Part shown: piece by piece, positions 14,592-23,086 of the stretch
Layout of the letters: each line of letters starts with the position of its first letter
Position numbering within the stretch: position 1 is the stretch's first letter
Assembly (NCBI GenBank): GCA_900770325.1
Contig: CAAGKE010000227.1
Location: 1 to 24,891, forward strand
Source: Lachnospiraceae bacterium
GTDB taxonomy: Bacteria > Bacillota > Clostridia > Lachnospirales > Lachnospiraceae
Length of the DNA: 24,891 nt
Direction of reading: 5' to 3'
The notes under the pieces: model-generated
Told to the model about the DNA's origin: nothing
Seen by the model: the letters and a program-made list of their open reading frames with translations, nothing else
The model's database searches: none
Translations under genes and position numbers: made by a program

Positions 14592-16019
14592 ATGAAAAAA
14601 AGAATAGCAGGAATGGTATTGGGCGGAGCAATGATTTTGGGACTGACCGGATGTGGAGAAAAAAAGATTCTGGATCCGGCCCATCCGGCAGTAATAAGTG
14701 TGTGGCATTATTATAATGGTGCACAGCAGGATGCATTTGACAGTCTGGTGGAGGAATTTAATAATACGAAGGGCAAGGAAGAGGGCATTTATGTGGAAGC
14801 CTTCAGTTATGGGACAGTGACGGACCTGGTCGATAATGTAATGGCATCCATCGATGGAAAAGCAGGTGCGGAAGAATTGCCTAATATTTTTGCTTCTTAT
14901 GTAGATACTGCGCTTCAGGTGGATCAGAGAGGATATGTGGCGTCTTTGGATTCCTATTTTACCCAGGAGGAATTGGAAAAGTATGTGGACGGATATCTGG
15001 GAGAGGGACGTTTTTCTTCGGATGGCAGCCTTAAAATTATTCCGGTGGCAAAATCCGTGGAGCTTATGATGTTAAATAAGACAGACTGGGATATTTTTTC
15101 TGCTGCCACAGGTACAGATATTGCAGAGCTGGATACCATGGAGGGACTGTGCCGTATTGCGCAGCAGTATTATGAATGGACAGATGCTTCTACACCTCAG
15201 CCGGATGATGGAAAAGCCTTTTTTGGCAGAGATGCGATGGCAAATTATATGCTGATCGGATACCGCCAGCTGGGAGAAGAAATGTTTTCTGTAGAGGATG
15301 GGAAGGTTACGCTCCATTTTGACAGAGATGTTGTGAAAAGTCTGTGGGATGCCTATTACATTCCGTATGTTAAGGGATATTTTACCTCGGAGGGACGTTT
15401 CCGTTCAGATGATGTGAAAACGGGAGCGATTCTCTGCTGTGTGGCATCATCTTCCAGCGCTACTTATTTCCCCAAAGAGGTTATTTTAAGTGATGAGGAA
15501 AGTTACCCGATCGAAATGATAACCATGCCCTGTCCGAAGTTTGAAAATGGCGGAGATTATGCAGTGCAGCAGGGAGCAGGGATGCTGGTGACAAAGGCAG
15601 AGGAAAAGGAGCAGCTTGCTTCTGTAGAGTTTCTGAAGTGGCTGACTCAGGATGAACAGAACATTCGCTTTTCCTCATCCAGCGGATATCTGCCGGTAAC
15701 GAAGAGCGCGAATCAGGAAGCTTCTGCCGACGTGCAGGAAGATATACCGGATTGTGTAAAAAAAGCCCTGGAAAGCGGTAAGGAAACCGTTCGGGAAAAT
15801 GAAATGTATTTTACGAAAGCTTTCGAAGGCAGCAGTGACTGCAGAACCTTGCTGGAAACCGTGCTGCAGGAGGCTGCTGTACGTGACCGTCAGACAGTAG
15901 AAGAAAGACTGACCGGCGGAATGACGCTGGAAGACGCTGTGGAAGAATTTTGCCAGGAGGAGTATTTCGATTCCTGGTATCAGGAGACCAAAAATAAACT
16001 GGAAGCATTGCTTCGGTAA
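14592..16019 (+). CDS. Lipoprotein extracellular solute-binding protein (ABC-type)
   Basis: This 475-residue exported lipoprotein has a signal peptide MKKRIAGMVLGGAMILGLTG with lipobox LTGC, so C21 would be lipidated and anchored to the outer face of the membrane. The mature part begins with the ISVWHYYNGAQQDAFDSLVEEFN pattern of family 1/8 sugar-type solute-binding proteins. I start at ATG 14592 (GGGGAAAA just upstream, weak) because the signal peptide begins there; an in-frame ATG at 14412 would bury it. No permease or ATPase gene is adjacent. Instead it ends 18 bases before a Cache-GGDEF-EAL gene, so it may present a ligand to that receptor or share an unlinked ABC permease. The ligand is unknown; carbohydrate is the family's usual class. 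Confidence 0.9.
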   Translation: MKKRIAGMVLGGAMILGLTGCGEKKILDPAHPAVISVWHYYNGAQQDAFDSLVEEFNNTKGKEEGIYVEAFSYGTVTDLVDNVMASIDGKAGAEELPNIFASYVDTALQVDQRGYVASLDSYFTQEELEKYVDGYLGEGRFSSDGSLKIIPVAKSVELMMLNKTDWDIFSAATGTDIAELDTMEGLCRIAQQYYEWTDASTPQPDDGKAFFGRDAMANYMLIGYRQLGEEMFSVEDGKVTLHFDRDVVKSLWDAYYIPYVKGYFTSEGRFRSDDVKTGAILCCVASSSSATYFPKEVILSDEESYPIEMITMPCPKFENGGDYAVQQGAGMLVTKAEEKEQLASVEFLKWLTQDEQNIRFSSSSGYLPVTKSANQEASADVQEDIPDCVKKALESGKETVRENEMYFTKAFEGSSDCRTLLETVLQEAAVRDRQTVEERLTGGMTLEDAVEEFCQEEYFDSWYQETKNKLEALLR

Positions 16020-16037
16020 CTGGAGGGAGGAAGGCGC

Positions 16038-19019
16038 ATGCCTTTCAGAAAAAAGGGAAATAACAGAACAATTTTTCGTTATCTTCTGGGACCAATGCTG
16101 TTGCTGGTGCTGCTGGAACTGGTGCTGTGGGAGGGCAGTTTTATATTCAGCGGTCTGTTTCAGAAACTGGATCAGAATGCCAGGGATCTTATCAATCAGC
16201 AGGTGGTCAATCGAACCGGATATCTTCAGAACGAAATGCTCCATAGCTGGTCAGACCTGGACGGACTGGCGGATCAGATCAATGAGAAGGCACAGGATCT
16301 TCAGGAGCAGGGAATCATTGATTTTGAGACTCTGGATAAAAGTTCAGAAAATGCCACGCCGCTTTTGCTGGATATTCTAAGTTCCATGATCCATACGATG
16401 CGAACAGCGCATGTGACAGGAATCTACGTGATTTTTAATAACGAAGATCTGGATGAAGGGCTGGAGGATAAGCCGGGAATCTATATCCGGGATTCCGATC
16501 CTCTTTCAAAATCCTCATCTGTTAATGGAGATCTGTTTTTTGAGCGGGCACCTTTGCAGGTAGTAGAGGAAAGCAACATATCTACAGACAGCATGTGGCG
16601 GCCCAGGTTTGAATTTAAAAAAAACCAGGAGGAGTATTATGACTTTTTCTATATGCCTTATCAGACGGCATATCATAATACTTCCGGTTATTCAGCATCG
16701 GAGATGGGATACTGGGGAAAAACAGAAACGCTGGCAGACAGCAGTGCCCCCTCTATCACCTATTCCATGCCCTTGATCAACCAGGCGGGTATGGTTTATG
16801 GTGTGGTGGGCGTGGACATTACGCTGAGCTATCTGAATAAACTGCTGCCGCCCGGTGAATTGTCGGAACAAAATATCCCATCTTCCTATCTGCTGGCTGT
16901 GGCGGAAGGTGATGATCTGGTGCTGACTCCTGTTCACTCACGCGGGAATGCGTATTACCTTGAAGACGGACAGCTGCAGCTGCTTCAGGAAGGGGAAGAC
17001 TATCTGATTGAAGATGGGGATGAGAGATATTATACGGTGATACAGTATCTGGATCTTTATGTTTCCAATACCCCCTACAGTCAGCAGCGATGGCTTTTGT
17101 CAGGTATTGTAAATGAAAAAGACCTGTATTCCTTCAGCATCGGGATGAGAAATATTATCCGGAGCGCTGTTTTGATTCTCTTTTTGCTTGGTGTTTGCAT
17201 CAGCCTGTGGGCCAGCTATATGGTCTCGAAGCCGATTCGTGCCCTGGCTGATCAGGTGGAGGCTTCTGTCCCGGGACGGGAGCTGCTGTTGAAGCGGACC
17301 GATATTCTTGAGGTTGACAAGCTGGAGCAGAAGATGGAGGCGCTGGACCGGAGTATTCGGAATACAGCACTGAAGTTTACCAATATTCTGAAGATGTCCA
17401 GTATCAAGATGGCCGGTTTTGAATATAATGTGGTTACAAAAGAATTGTTCCTTTCCGACAATTTTTTTGAAATTTTTCTGGATCCGGAAATCAACTCGCA
17501 GGGAATGACGCTGGAAGCTTTCTTGGAAAAAAGAAAAGAATATGAGAAATATCTGGTTCCGGGCGAGCAAAGGGACGGTGAGTGTCTGTATGAGATTCCG
17601 GATGGTCAGGAAAATGTTTATGTCAGAGTACGCTTTGGGGTTAAGGAGAATGTTTATACGGGTGTGGCCGAAAATGTGACCGGATCTTTTGTGGAAAAGC
17701 GACGGATCGAATATGAACGGGATCATGATGCACTGACCGGACTCTGGAACCGGCGGGCATTTTTGCGGAAGGCAGAGCTGCTCCTGAAACAGGAAGAAGA
17801 AGCACTGGGAATTGCCGGGCTTCTGATGGTTGATCTGGATAACCTGAAATATGTGAATGATACGTATGGTCATGAAAACGGAGACCGGTATATCCGGAAG
17901 GCGGCTGAGATTTTCCAGATCTGTCCGGCAGAGCATACGTTAATATCCCGTATTTCAGGAGATGAGTTTAACCTGTTCTTTTATGGTTACAGAGAGGAAG
18001 CGCAGCTGCGCCATCAGCTGGAGAAGCTGAAGGAAGCGATTCGCGGGGCAAAGATCTGGCTGCCGGATTATAAGGATTATCCGCTTCGGGCATCCGGAGG
18101 ATTTGCATGGTTTCCCAAAGACAGCACATCTCTGGAGGAGCTGCAGAAGTATGCGGATTATGCCATGTACCAGGTGAAACGTTCCGGAAAAGGAGATATG
18201 AAGGAATTCAGCCGGGAAGAATACGAACGTGATTCTCACCGGGAAGAGGGAAAACGGGAGCTGGACGGAATCCTGAGAGACAGCGCGGTGCAGTTTTTCT
18301 TCCAGCCTATTGTGGACTGCCGTACCGGAGAGGTGTTTGCCTATGAGGCGTTAATGCGTTCCCGGGCAATGACACTGAAGGATCCGGAGGATATACTGGA
18401 AGTCGCAAAGGAGACCGGGCGTCTTGATATGGTGGAAGCGCTTACCTGGTTTGGTGCAATGAAAGCCTGTGACGAATACAGGAAAAATGGAATTTATCCG
18501 TCGGATTGCCGCATCTTTATAAATTCCATTTCAAATCAGATGATGTCGGATCAGGAAATCCGTACGCTGGAGGAAAAATATCCCCGGCTGCTTCAGAATG
18601 TGGTGATGGAGATCACGGAAAATGAACCGCTGGATGAAAGGTATCTGGAAAAAAAGAAGGAGGTTTTGAAGCGCTGGAATGCATCCGTGGCGCTGGATGA
18701 CTGGGGAAGCGGATACAATGGAGGAAAAACGCTTCTGATAGCAGATCCGGAGTATATAAAATTGGACATGGAAATCGTGCATGATATGGATACAGATCCG
18801 GACAGATGCAGAATGGTGGAAAGTATGCTTGATTATGCGCATAAGCAGGATCAAAAGATCGTGGCAGAAGGAATTGAGACGGAAGGGGAACTGAAGCAGG
18901 CGCTTCGTCTGGGAGTGGATTATGTCCAGGGATATCTGCTGGCAAAACCGCAGCCCGTTCCGGCGAAACCGGATTCCAGGATCGTAGAGCTGATCCGTCA
19001 GATGAGTATAAAAAAATAA
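16038..19019 (+). CDS. Membrane c-di-GMP protein: dCache sensor, HAMP-like linker, PAS, GGDEF, EAL
   Basis: This 993-residue protein should make and/or break down cyclic di-GMP in response to an external signal. TM1 is at about 12-36. The extracytoplasmic region (about 37-370) has the double-Cache pattern with ITYSMPLINQAGMVYGVVGVDI. TM2 is at about 373-396, followed by a short HAMP-like SKPIRALADQ stretch and a PAS-like domain at about 440-560. The GGDEF domain (about 565-735) has DALTGLWNRR and SGDEF at 640-644 instead of GGDEF, with no RxxD inhibitory site. The EAL domain (about 745-990) keeps EALMR (770-774), MEITENE, LDDWGSGY, IKLD, AEGIETEGE and QGYLLAKP, so phosphodiesterase activity is likely. 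GGAGGGAGG precedes the ATG. It lies 18 bases after the solute-binding lipoprotein gene, almost certainly on the same transcript. Confidence 0.95.
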   Translation: MPFRKKGNNRTIFRYLLGPMLLLVLLELVLWEGSFIFSGLFQKLDQNARDLINQQVVNRTGYLQNEMLHSWSDLDGLADQINEKAQDLQEQGIIDFETLDKSSENATPLLLDILSSMIHTMRTAHVTGIYVIFNNEDLDEGLEDKPGIYIRDSDPLSKSSSVNGDLFFERAPLQVVEESNISTDSMWRPRFEFKKNQEEYYDFFYMPYQTAYHNTSGYSASEMGYWGKTETLADSSAPSITYSMPLINQAGMVYGVVGVDITLSYLNKLLPPGELSEQNIPSSYLLAVAEGDDLVLTPVHSRGNAYYLEDGQLQLLQEGEDYLIEDGDERYYTVIQYLDLYVSNTPYSQQRWLLSGIVNEKDLYSFSIGMRNIIRSAVLILFLLGVCISLWASYMVSKPIRALADQVEASVPGRELLLKRTDILEVDKLEQKMEALDRSIRNTALKFTNILKMSSIKMAGFEYNVVTKELFLSDNFFEIFLDPEINSQGMTLEAFLEKRKEYEKYLVPGEQRDGECLYEIPDGQENVYVRVRFGVKENVYTGVAENVTGSFVEKRRIEYERDHDALTGLWNRRAFLRKAELLLKQEEEALGIAGLLMVDLDNLKYVNDTYGHENGDRYIRKAAEIFQICPAEHTLISRISGDEFNLFFYGYREEAQLRHQLEKLKEAIRGAKIWLPDYKDYPLRASGGFAWFPKDSTSLEELQKYADYAMYQVKRSGKGDMKEFSREEYERDSHREEGKRELDGILRDSAVQFFFQPIVDCRTGEVFAYEALMRSRAMTLKDPEDILEVAKETGRLDMVEALTWFGAMKACDEYRKNGIYPSDCRIFINSISNQMMSDQEIRTLEEKYPRLLQNVVMEITENEPLDERYLEKKKEVLKRWNASVALDDWGSGYNGGKTLLIADPEYIKLDMEIVHDMDTDPDRCRMVESMLDYAHKQDQKIVAEGIETEGELKQALRLGVDYVQGYLLAKPQPVPAKPDSRIVELIRQMSIKK

Positions 19020-19066
19020 TTATTATACCGGAAGTATTGCGGATAAGAAAAGAGGTGGCTGACGCT

Positions 19067-20770
19067 ATGGATGGAAAACTGGTCAGGGCAGCCCGGGGGC
19101 TTGAACCGGCAGATCTGGTACTGAAGGGCGGAAGGGTTCTGAATGTATTCACAGAAGAATTTCTGGAAGCGGATGTGGCAATTGTGGGAGACCAGATTGC
19201 CGGAGTAGGAAACTACCGGGGAAAAACAGAAATTGACTGTACAGGAAAATATCTGGTTCCGGGACTGATTGACGGCCATATGCATATGGAGTCTACCATG
19301 GTAGCTCCTCCCAGGCTGGCCGGGTGTGTGGTGCGAAAAGGTACGACTACCATGATCGTGGATCCCCATGAGATCGTAAATGTGGCGGGAACCGAGGGCA
19401 TGGAATATATGCTGGAGTCCACCCGAAATGTACCCGTTAATATTTTCGTAATGATACCATCCAGTGTTCCTGCAGCAGATATTGACAGCAATGGTGCCGG
19501 TAAAATCCTGGCGGAGGATATGAAGCCATATCTGGAGAATCCCCGGGTACTGGGACTGGGAGAGATGATGCGTTTTATGGATGTATTGAATGAAGATCCG
19601 GAAACGCTGGAAAAGCTGGAATTGTTTCAGAATCGGATGATGGATGGTCATGCGCCGGGAATTACCGGAGGAGATGTGCAGGGATACCGGGTCAGCGGTA
19701 TCTGCAGTGATCATGAATGTACGACGGCGGATGAACTGCTGGAAAAGCTGCGGGCAGGGTTCTATATTCTTATCCGGGAGGGCAGTGCCGCCAGGGATCT
19801 GGAGCCATTGGTGAAGGGGCTGCTGGATAAAAAACTGCCCCCGGAGCGGTGTATGTTCTGTACGGATGATAAGCACCTGGAAGATATTGAACGGGAAGGG
19901 CACATCAATTTCTGCGTAAAAAAGGCCATCTCTTTGGGAATTCCGCCAGTGAAGGCTTATAAAATGGCTTCTTATTATACAGCGGCAGCTTATGGGCTGC
20001 GTCGGCTGGGAGCTGTATCAGCCGGCTACCAGGCGGATATTCTTGTCCTGGAACATCTGGAAGAGGCCAGACCGGAGCTGGTATTCCAGAAAGGAACGCT
20101 GGTAGATGAAAAACGTATCCGGGATGGATTTTATGAAACACAAAAGGAAAGTCTTTTGCATACGGTGGTTTGTCCCCAAATAAAGCCGGAAGATCTGCGG
20201 CTGAAAGTGCAGGAAAAGAATCATGTTCTGGAAATGCTTCCGAAACAGCTGCTCACCAGACATTTACTGGAATGCATACCTGAAAAGGAGGGCTGGTTTC
20301 AGCCGAATCAGACATACAGTAAGCTTCTTGCAGTTGAACGTTACGGCAGAACCGGACGGATTGCGGTCTGTGCAGCCAAAGGCTATGGGATTCAGGGCGG
20401 TGCAGTGGCCACCAGTGTTTCCCATGATGCCCACAATATCATTGCGGCAGGGGATAATGATGAAGATATTCTTGCTGCCGTAGAAGAATTAAAACGGATG
20501 CAGGGAGGATATGCGATCGCCTCTGGCGGAAGGATCCTGGCATCCCTTCCTTTGCCGGTGGGCGGGCTGATGAGCCAGGAGGATGCAGAGACGGTGCAGG
20601 AAAAGATCCGGGTTATGACAGAGATCGCCCGGAATATGGGGGTTGCCAGGGGAATCGATCCTTTTATTACTCTGTCCTTCATGGCGCTGCCGGTTATACC
20701 GGAGATTCGGCTGACAGAAGCGGGGTTATATGATGTAACGTTGGGAAAGCTGATTGAGCAGCAGAACTGA
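19067..20770 (+). CDS. ade: Adenine deaminase
   Basis: This 567-residue metal-dependent amidohydrolase converts adenine to hypoxanthine and ammonia in purine salvage. Metal-binding motifs are GLIDGHMHMEST (H71, H73, E75), VDPHEIVN, DGHAPG and CSDHEC; the C-terminal GGAVATSVSHDAHNI segment is also typical. Bacterial enzymes run about 570-590 residues, matching. I choose the ATG at 19067 because AGAGGTGG (19051-19058) is 8 bases upstream. A TTG at 19037 and GTG at 19055 are in frame but poorly placed for ribosome binding. The 47-base gap after the GGDEF-EAL gene has no clear promoter or terminator, so read-through is likely. A reverse copy of the 102-bp element begins 10 bases after its stop. 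Confidence 0.95.
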   Translation: MDGKLVRAARGLEPADLVLKGGRVLNVFTEEFLEADVAIVGDQIAGVGNYRGKTEIDCTGKYLVPGLIDGHMHMESTMVAPPRLAGCVVRKGTTTMIVDPHEIVNVAGTEGMEYMLESTRNVPVNIFVMIPSSVPAADIDSNGAGKILAEDMKPYLENPRVLGLGEMMRFMDVLNEDPETLEKLELFQNRMMDGHAPGITGGDVQGYRVSGICSDHECTTADELLEKLRAGFYILIREGSAARDLEPLVKGLLDKKLPPERCMFCTDDKHLEDIEREGHINFCVKKAISLGIPPVKAYKMASYYTAAAYGLRRLGAVSAGYQADILVLEHLEEARPELVFQKGTLVDEKRIRDGFYETQKESLLHTVVCPQIKPEDLRLKVQEKNHVLEMLPKQLLTRHLLECIPEKEGWFQPNQTYSKLLAVERYGRTGRIAVCAAKGYGIQGGAVATSVSHDAHNIIAAGDNDEDILAAVEELKRMQGGYAIASGGRILASLPLPVGGLMSQEDAETVQEKIRVMTEIARNMGVARGIDPFITLSFMALPVIPEIRLTEAGLYDVTLGKLIEQQN

Positions 20771-20780
20771 TTCTGCTTAT

Positions 20781-20882
20781 GTGTATCCCCGGGACGACGT
20801 TTCAAAGCAGGCGTACATCTCACGGAAACGGGACAACGCTTCGATGAACTAACCGCCAACTTCAACCGGCGACGCTCAGGAA
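20781..20882 (-). repeat. 102-bp dispersed element, reverse copy
   Basis: The reverse complement matches 9638-9739 at 92 of 102 aligned bases without gaps; all ten differences are transitions. It begins 10 bases after the adenine deaminase stop. No coding frame is supported. Ends are not flanked by obvious target duplications. Confidence 0.85.
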
Positions 20883-21058
20883 AGACTTCGTGCGCTCATG
20901 AACTAAGACTTGCCATGAGGCGAAAAGCGTGGTAGATTTAATTTGGCAAATGGAAGAAGGGTTCAGCCTGAGCGTGAAATTGCCCTATGCTGCGTCAAAT
21001 CTCTTCCAGAATAGTGATACACGAACAGAAACAAAAATGTTTAAACACATAAAAAAGG

Positions 21059-21087
21059 AAAGCTCTGGAAAGTGGTCTCAGGGCTTT
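21059..21087 (+). promoter_or_regulatory. Hairpin in the leader of the aldo/keto reductase gene
   Basis: AAAGCTCTG (21059-21067) and CAGGGCTTT (21079-21087) form a 9-bp stem with one wobble. Only TTTC follows rather than a T-run, and the ribosome site starts about 8 bases later. It may be a weak terminator for adenine deaminase or a leader structure. Confidence 0.35.
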
Positions 21088-21107
21088 CTGTATGCAGGGA
21101 GGAAAAT

Positions 21108-22136
21108 ATGAGACAGATTACTTTAGGAAAAACAGGGATTATTGTACCTCAGAATGCCTTTGGGGCGCTTCCGATTCAGAGAGTCAGTCAGGAAATGGCG
21201 GTAAAGCTGCTGCGGCGGGCTTATGAAGGAGGTATGCGCTTTTTTGATACGGCAAGGGCATATAGTGACAGTGAAATAAAGGTGGGGGCAGCCTTTGAAG
21301 GCATGCGGGAGAAGGTATATATCGCTTCGAAAACAGCGGCTAAAACACCGGAGGAATTCTGGAGCCAGCTGGAAACCACTTTGAAGAATTTAAAAACAGA
21401 TTATCTGGATCTGTATCAGTTTCATTGTGTAGATCAGTGTTTTGCTCCGGGGGATGGTACCGGGATGTATGAGTGCATGGTGGAAGCCAAAGCGCAGGGA
21501 AAGATTCGCCATATTGGCATTACTACGCACAAGCTGTACATTGCGGAAGAGATCGTAAAATCGGGATTGTATGAGACACTGCAGTATCCCTTCAGTTATC
21601 TGTCTTCAGAAAAAGAACAGAATCTGGTGAGAAGCTGCAAAGAGGCTGATATGGGCTTTATTGCCATGAAGGGACTGGCAGGAGGACTGATCAATCAGTC
21701 AGAAGCGGCTATGGCATATATGACTCAGTTCGACAATGTGCTGCCCATCTGGGGAATACAGAAGGAGACAGAACTGGAAGAATGGCTCAGCTATATGGAT
21801 CAGACACCGGAAATGACACCGGAGATCTCTGCTTATATTGAAAAAGAGCAGAAGGAGCTGACCGGAGATTTCTGCCGCGGCTGCGGATATTGTATGCCTT
21901 GTCCGGCAGGCATCATGATCAATCAGTGTGCCCGGATGTCTCTGATGCTGAGACGTGCGCCTTCCGATGCATGGCTGACGGATGAGATGCAGGCGGAGAT
22001 GAAAAAAATCGAAGGCTGTCTGGGATGCGGACAGTGCATGAGCAAATGTCCGTATGAATTGAATACACCGGAGCTGCTCAAGAAAAATTATGAGGATTAT
22101 AAAAAGGTATTGGCCGGAGAAGTAAAGGTACAGTAA
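21108..22136 (+). CDS. Aldo/keto reductase with C-terminal 2[4Fe-4S] ferredoxin-like domain
   Basis: This 342-residue cytosolic oxidoreductase has an AKR barrel with the usual tetrad: Asp47 and Tyr52 (FDTARAYSDSE), Lys75 (IASKTAAK) and His106 (QFHCVD). The C-terminus adds two cysteine clusters, C256/C259/C262/C265 (CRGCGYCMPCPAG) and C304/C307/C310/C314 (CLGCGQCMSKCPY), fitting two [4Fe-4S] centres. Such fusions are common in strict anaerobes and may couple the AKR reaction to ferredoxin rather than NAD(P)H alone; the substrate is unknown. AGGGAGGAAA precedes the ATG at 21108; an in-frame ATG at 21072 lies inside a hairpin. It is first in a four-gene operon and its stop overlaps the next start. 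Confidence 0.93.
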   Translation: MRQITLGKTGIIVPQNAFGALPIQRVSQEMAVKLLRRAYEGGMRFFDTARAYSDSEIKVGAAFEGMREKVYIASKTAAKTPEEFWSQLETTLKNLKTDYLDLYQFHCVDQCFAPGDGTGMYECMVEAKAQGKIRHIGITTHKLYIAEEIVKSGLYETLQYPFSYLSSEKEQNLVRSCKEADMGFIAMKGLAGGLINQSEAAMAYMTQFDNVLPIWGIQKETELEEWLSYMDQTPEMTPEISAYIEKEQKELTGDFCRGCGYCMPCPAGIMINQCARMSLMLRRAPSDAWLTDEMQAEMKKIEGCLGCGQCMSKCPYELNTPELLKKNYEDYKKVLAGEVKVQ

Positions 22137-23065
22137 TGATGAAAATGAAAAACAGGAAAAGCCCGATACTGCTGTTTTTGGCAGCAGTAATCTGGGGCGT
22201 GGCTTTTGTGGCGCAAAGTGTGGGAATGGAATATGTGGGGCCGTTTACGTTTAATGCGGTCCGCAGCGTGATTGGAGGTCTGGTTTTGCTTCCCTGTATC
22301 TGGTTTCTGGATAGCCGGAAAAGCAAAGAAAGAGGACGTGCTGCAGAAAATCAGAAAACAGAGGCAGATTCCTGGAAAAACAGAACTCTGCTGCAGGGCG
22401 GAATCTGCTGCGGTATCTGTCTGTGCATTGCCAGTAACCTGCAGCAGATCGGTATCAGCTACACCACAGTGGGAAAAGCCGGATTTATCACAGCTATGTA
22501 TATCATTCTGGTACCTGTCCTGGGGATTTTCCTGAAAAAACGGGTGGGAATCCGGGTCTGGATCAGTGTGGTACTGGCAGTGATTGGTTTATATCTGCTG
22601 TGCATGACGGAAAAATTCACATTAGGAAAAGGTGATGCATATGTACTTCTGTGCGCATTGTTTTTTTCCTTTCATATTTTAACTATCGATCATTTTTCTT
22701 CCATGGTGGATGGCGTGAAAATGTCCTGTATCCAGTTTCTGGTGTCCGGCATTTTGTCAGGAATCCTTATGTTTCTTTTTGAACAGCCGCAGATCAGTTC
22801 TGTTTTATCTGCATGGATGCCGGTTTTGTATGCCGGTGTCATGTCCTGCGGTGTGGCCTATACACTGCAGATCGTAGGGCAGAGGGATATGGACCCAACG
22901 GTGGCATCTCTGATCCTGAGTCTGGAATCCGTGGTATCCGTACTGGCCGGGTGGGCACTGCTGCATCAGAAGCTGAGTATGCGGGAACTGATGGGGTGCG
23001 CGGTCATGTTTGCAGCCATTATACTGGCTCAATTGCCGGAAAAACAAAAGCTTGAAAAGCGGTAA
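22136..23065 (+). CDS. EamA/DMT-family transporter
   Basis: This 309-residue membrane protein has about ten hydrophobic segments in two EamA halves. The first half has AAVIWGVAFVAQSVGMEYVGPFTFNAVR and the second has CGVAYTLQIVGQRDMDPTVASLILSLESV, both classic of drug/metabolite transporters. A hydrophilic, charged insert of about 25 residues (near 62-87) lies between TM2 and TM3. It probably exports an amino acid or metabolite; the substrate is unknown. The ATG overlaps the preceding stop (TAATG), a second in-frame ATG follows directly, and AAAGG lies upstream within the aldo/keto reductase gene, so translation is coupled. Confidence 0.93.
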   Translation: MMKMKNRKSPILLFLAAVIWGVAFVAQSVGMEYVGPFTFNAVRSVIGGLVLLPCIWFLDSRKSKERGRAAENQKTEADSWKNRTLLQGGICCGICLCIASNLQQIGISYTTVGKAGFITAMYIILVPVLGIFLKKRVGIRVWISVVLAVIGLYLLCMTEKFTLGKGDAYVLLCALFFSFHILTIDHFSSMVDGVKMSCIQFLVSGILSGILMFLFEQPQISSVLSAWMPVLYAGVMSCGVAYTLQIVGQRDMDPTVASLILSLESVVSVLAGWALLHQKLSMRELMGCAVMFAAIILAQLPEKQKLEKR

Positions 23066-23086
23066 GAAAACAAAGGCAGGATACAA

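Larger units (their letters stand above)
20771..21107 (+). other. Intergenic region between adenine deaminase and the aldo/keto reductase
   Basis: No gene is supported. It holds the reverse copy of the 102-bp element (20781-20882), a weak promoter candidate (TTGCCA at 20910-20915, TAGATT at 20933-20938, 17-base spacing), and a hairpin AAAGCTCTG/CAGGGCTTT at 21059-21087 immediately before the ribosome site of the next gene. Confidence 0.5.

Noticed and set aside
19037..19066. TTG or GTG start for adenine deaminase
   Set aside because: AGAGGTGG is correctly spaced only for the ATG at 19067; the upstream candidates lie too close to or inside purine-rich motifs.
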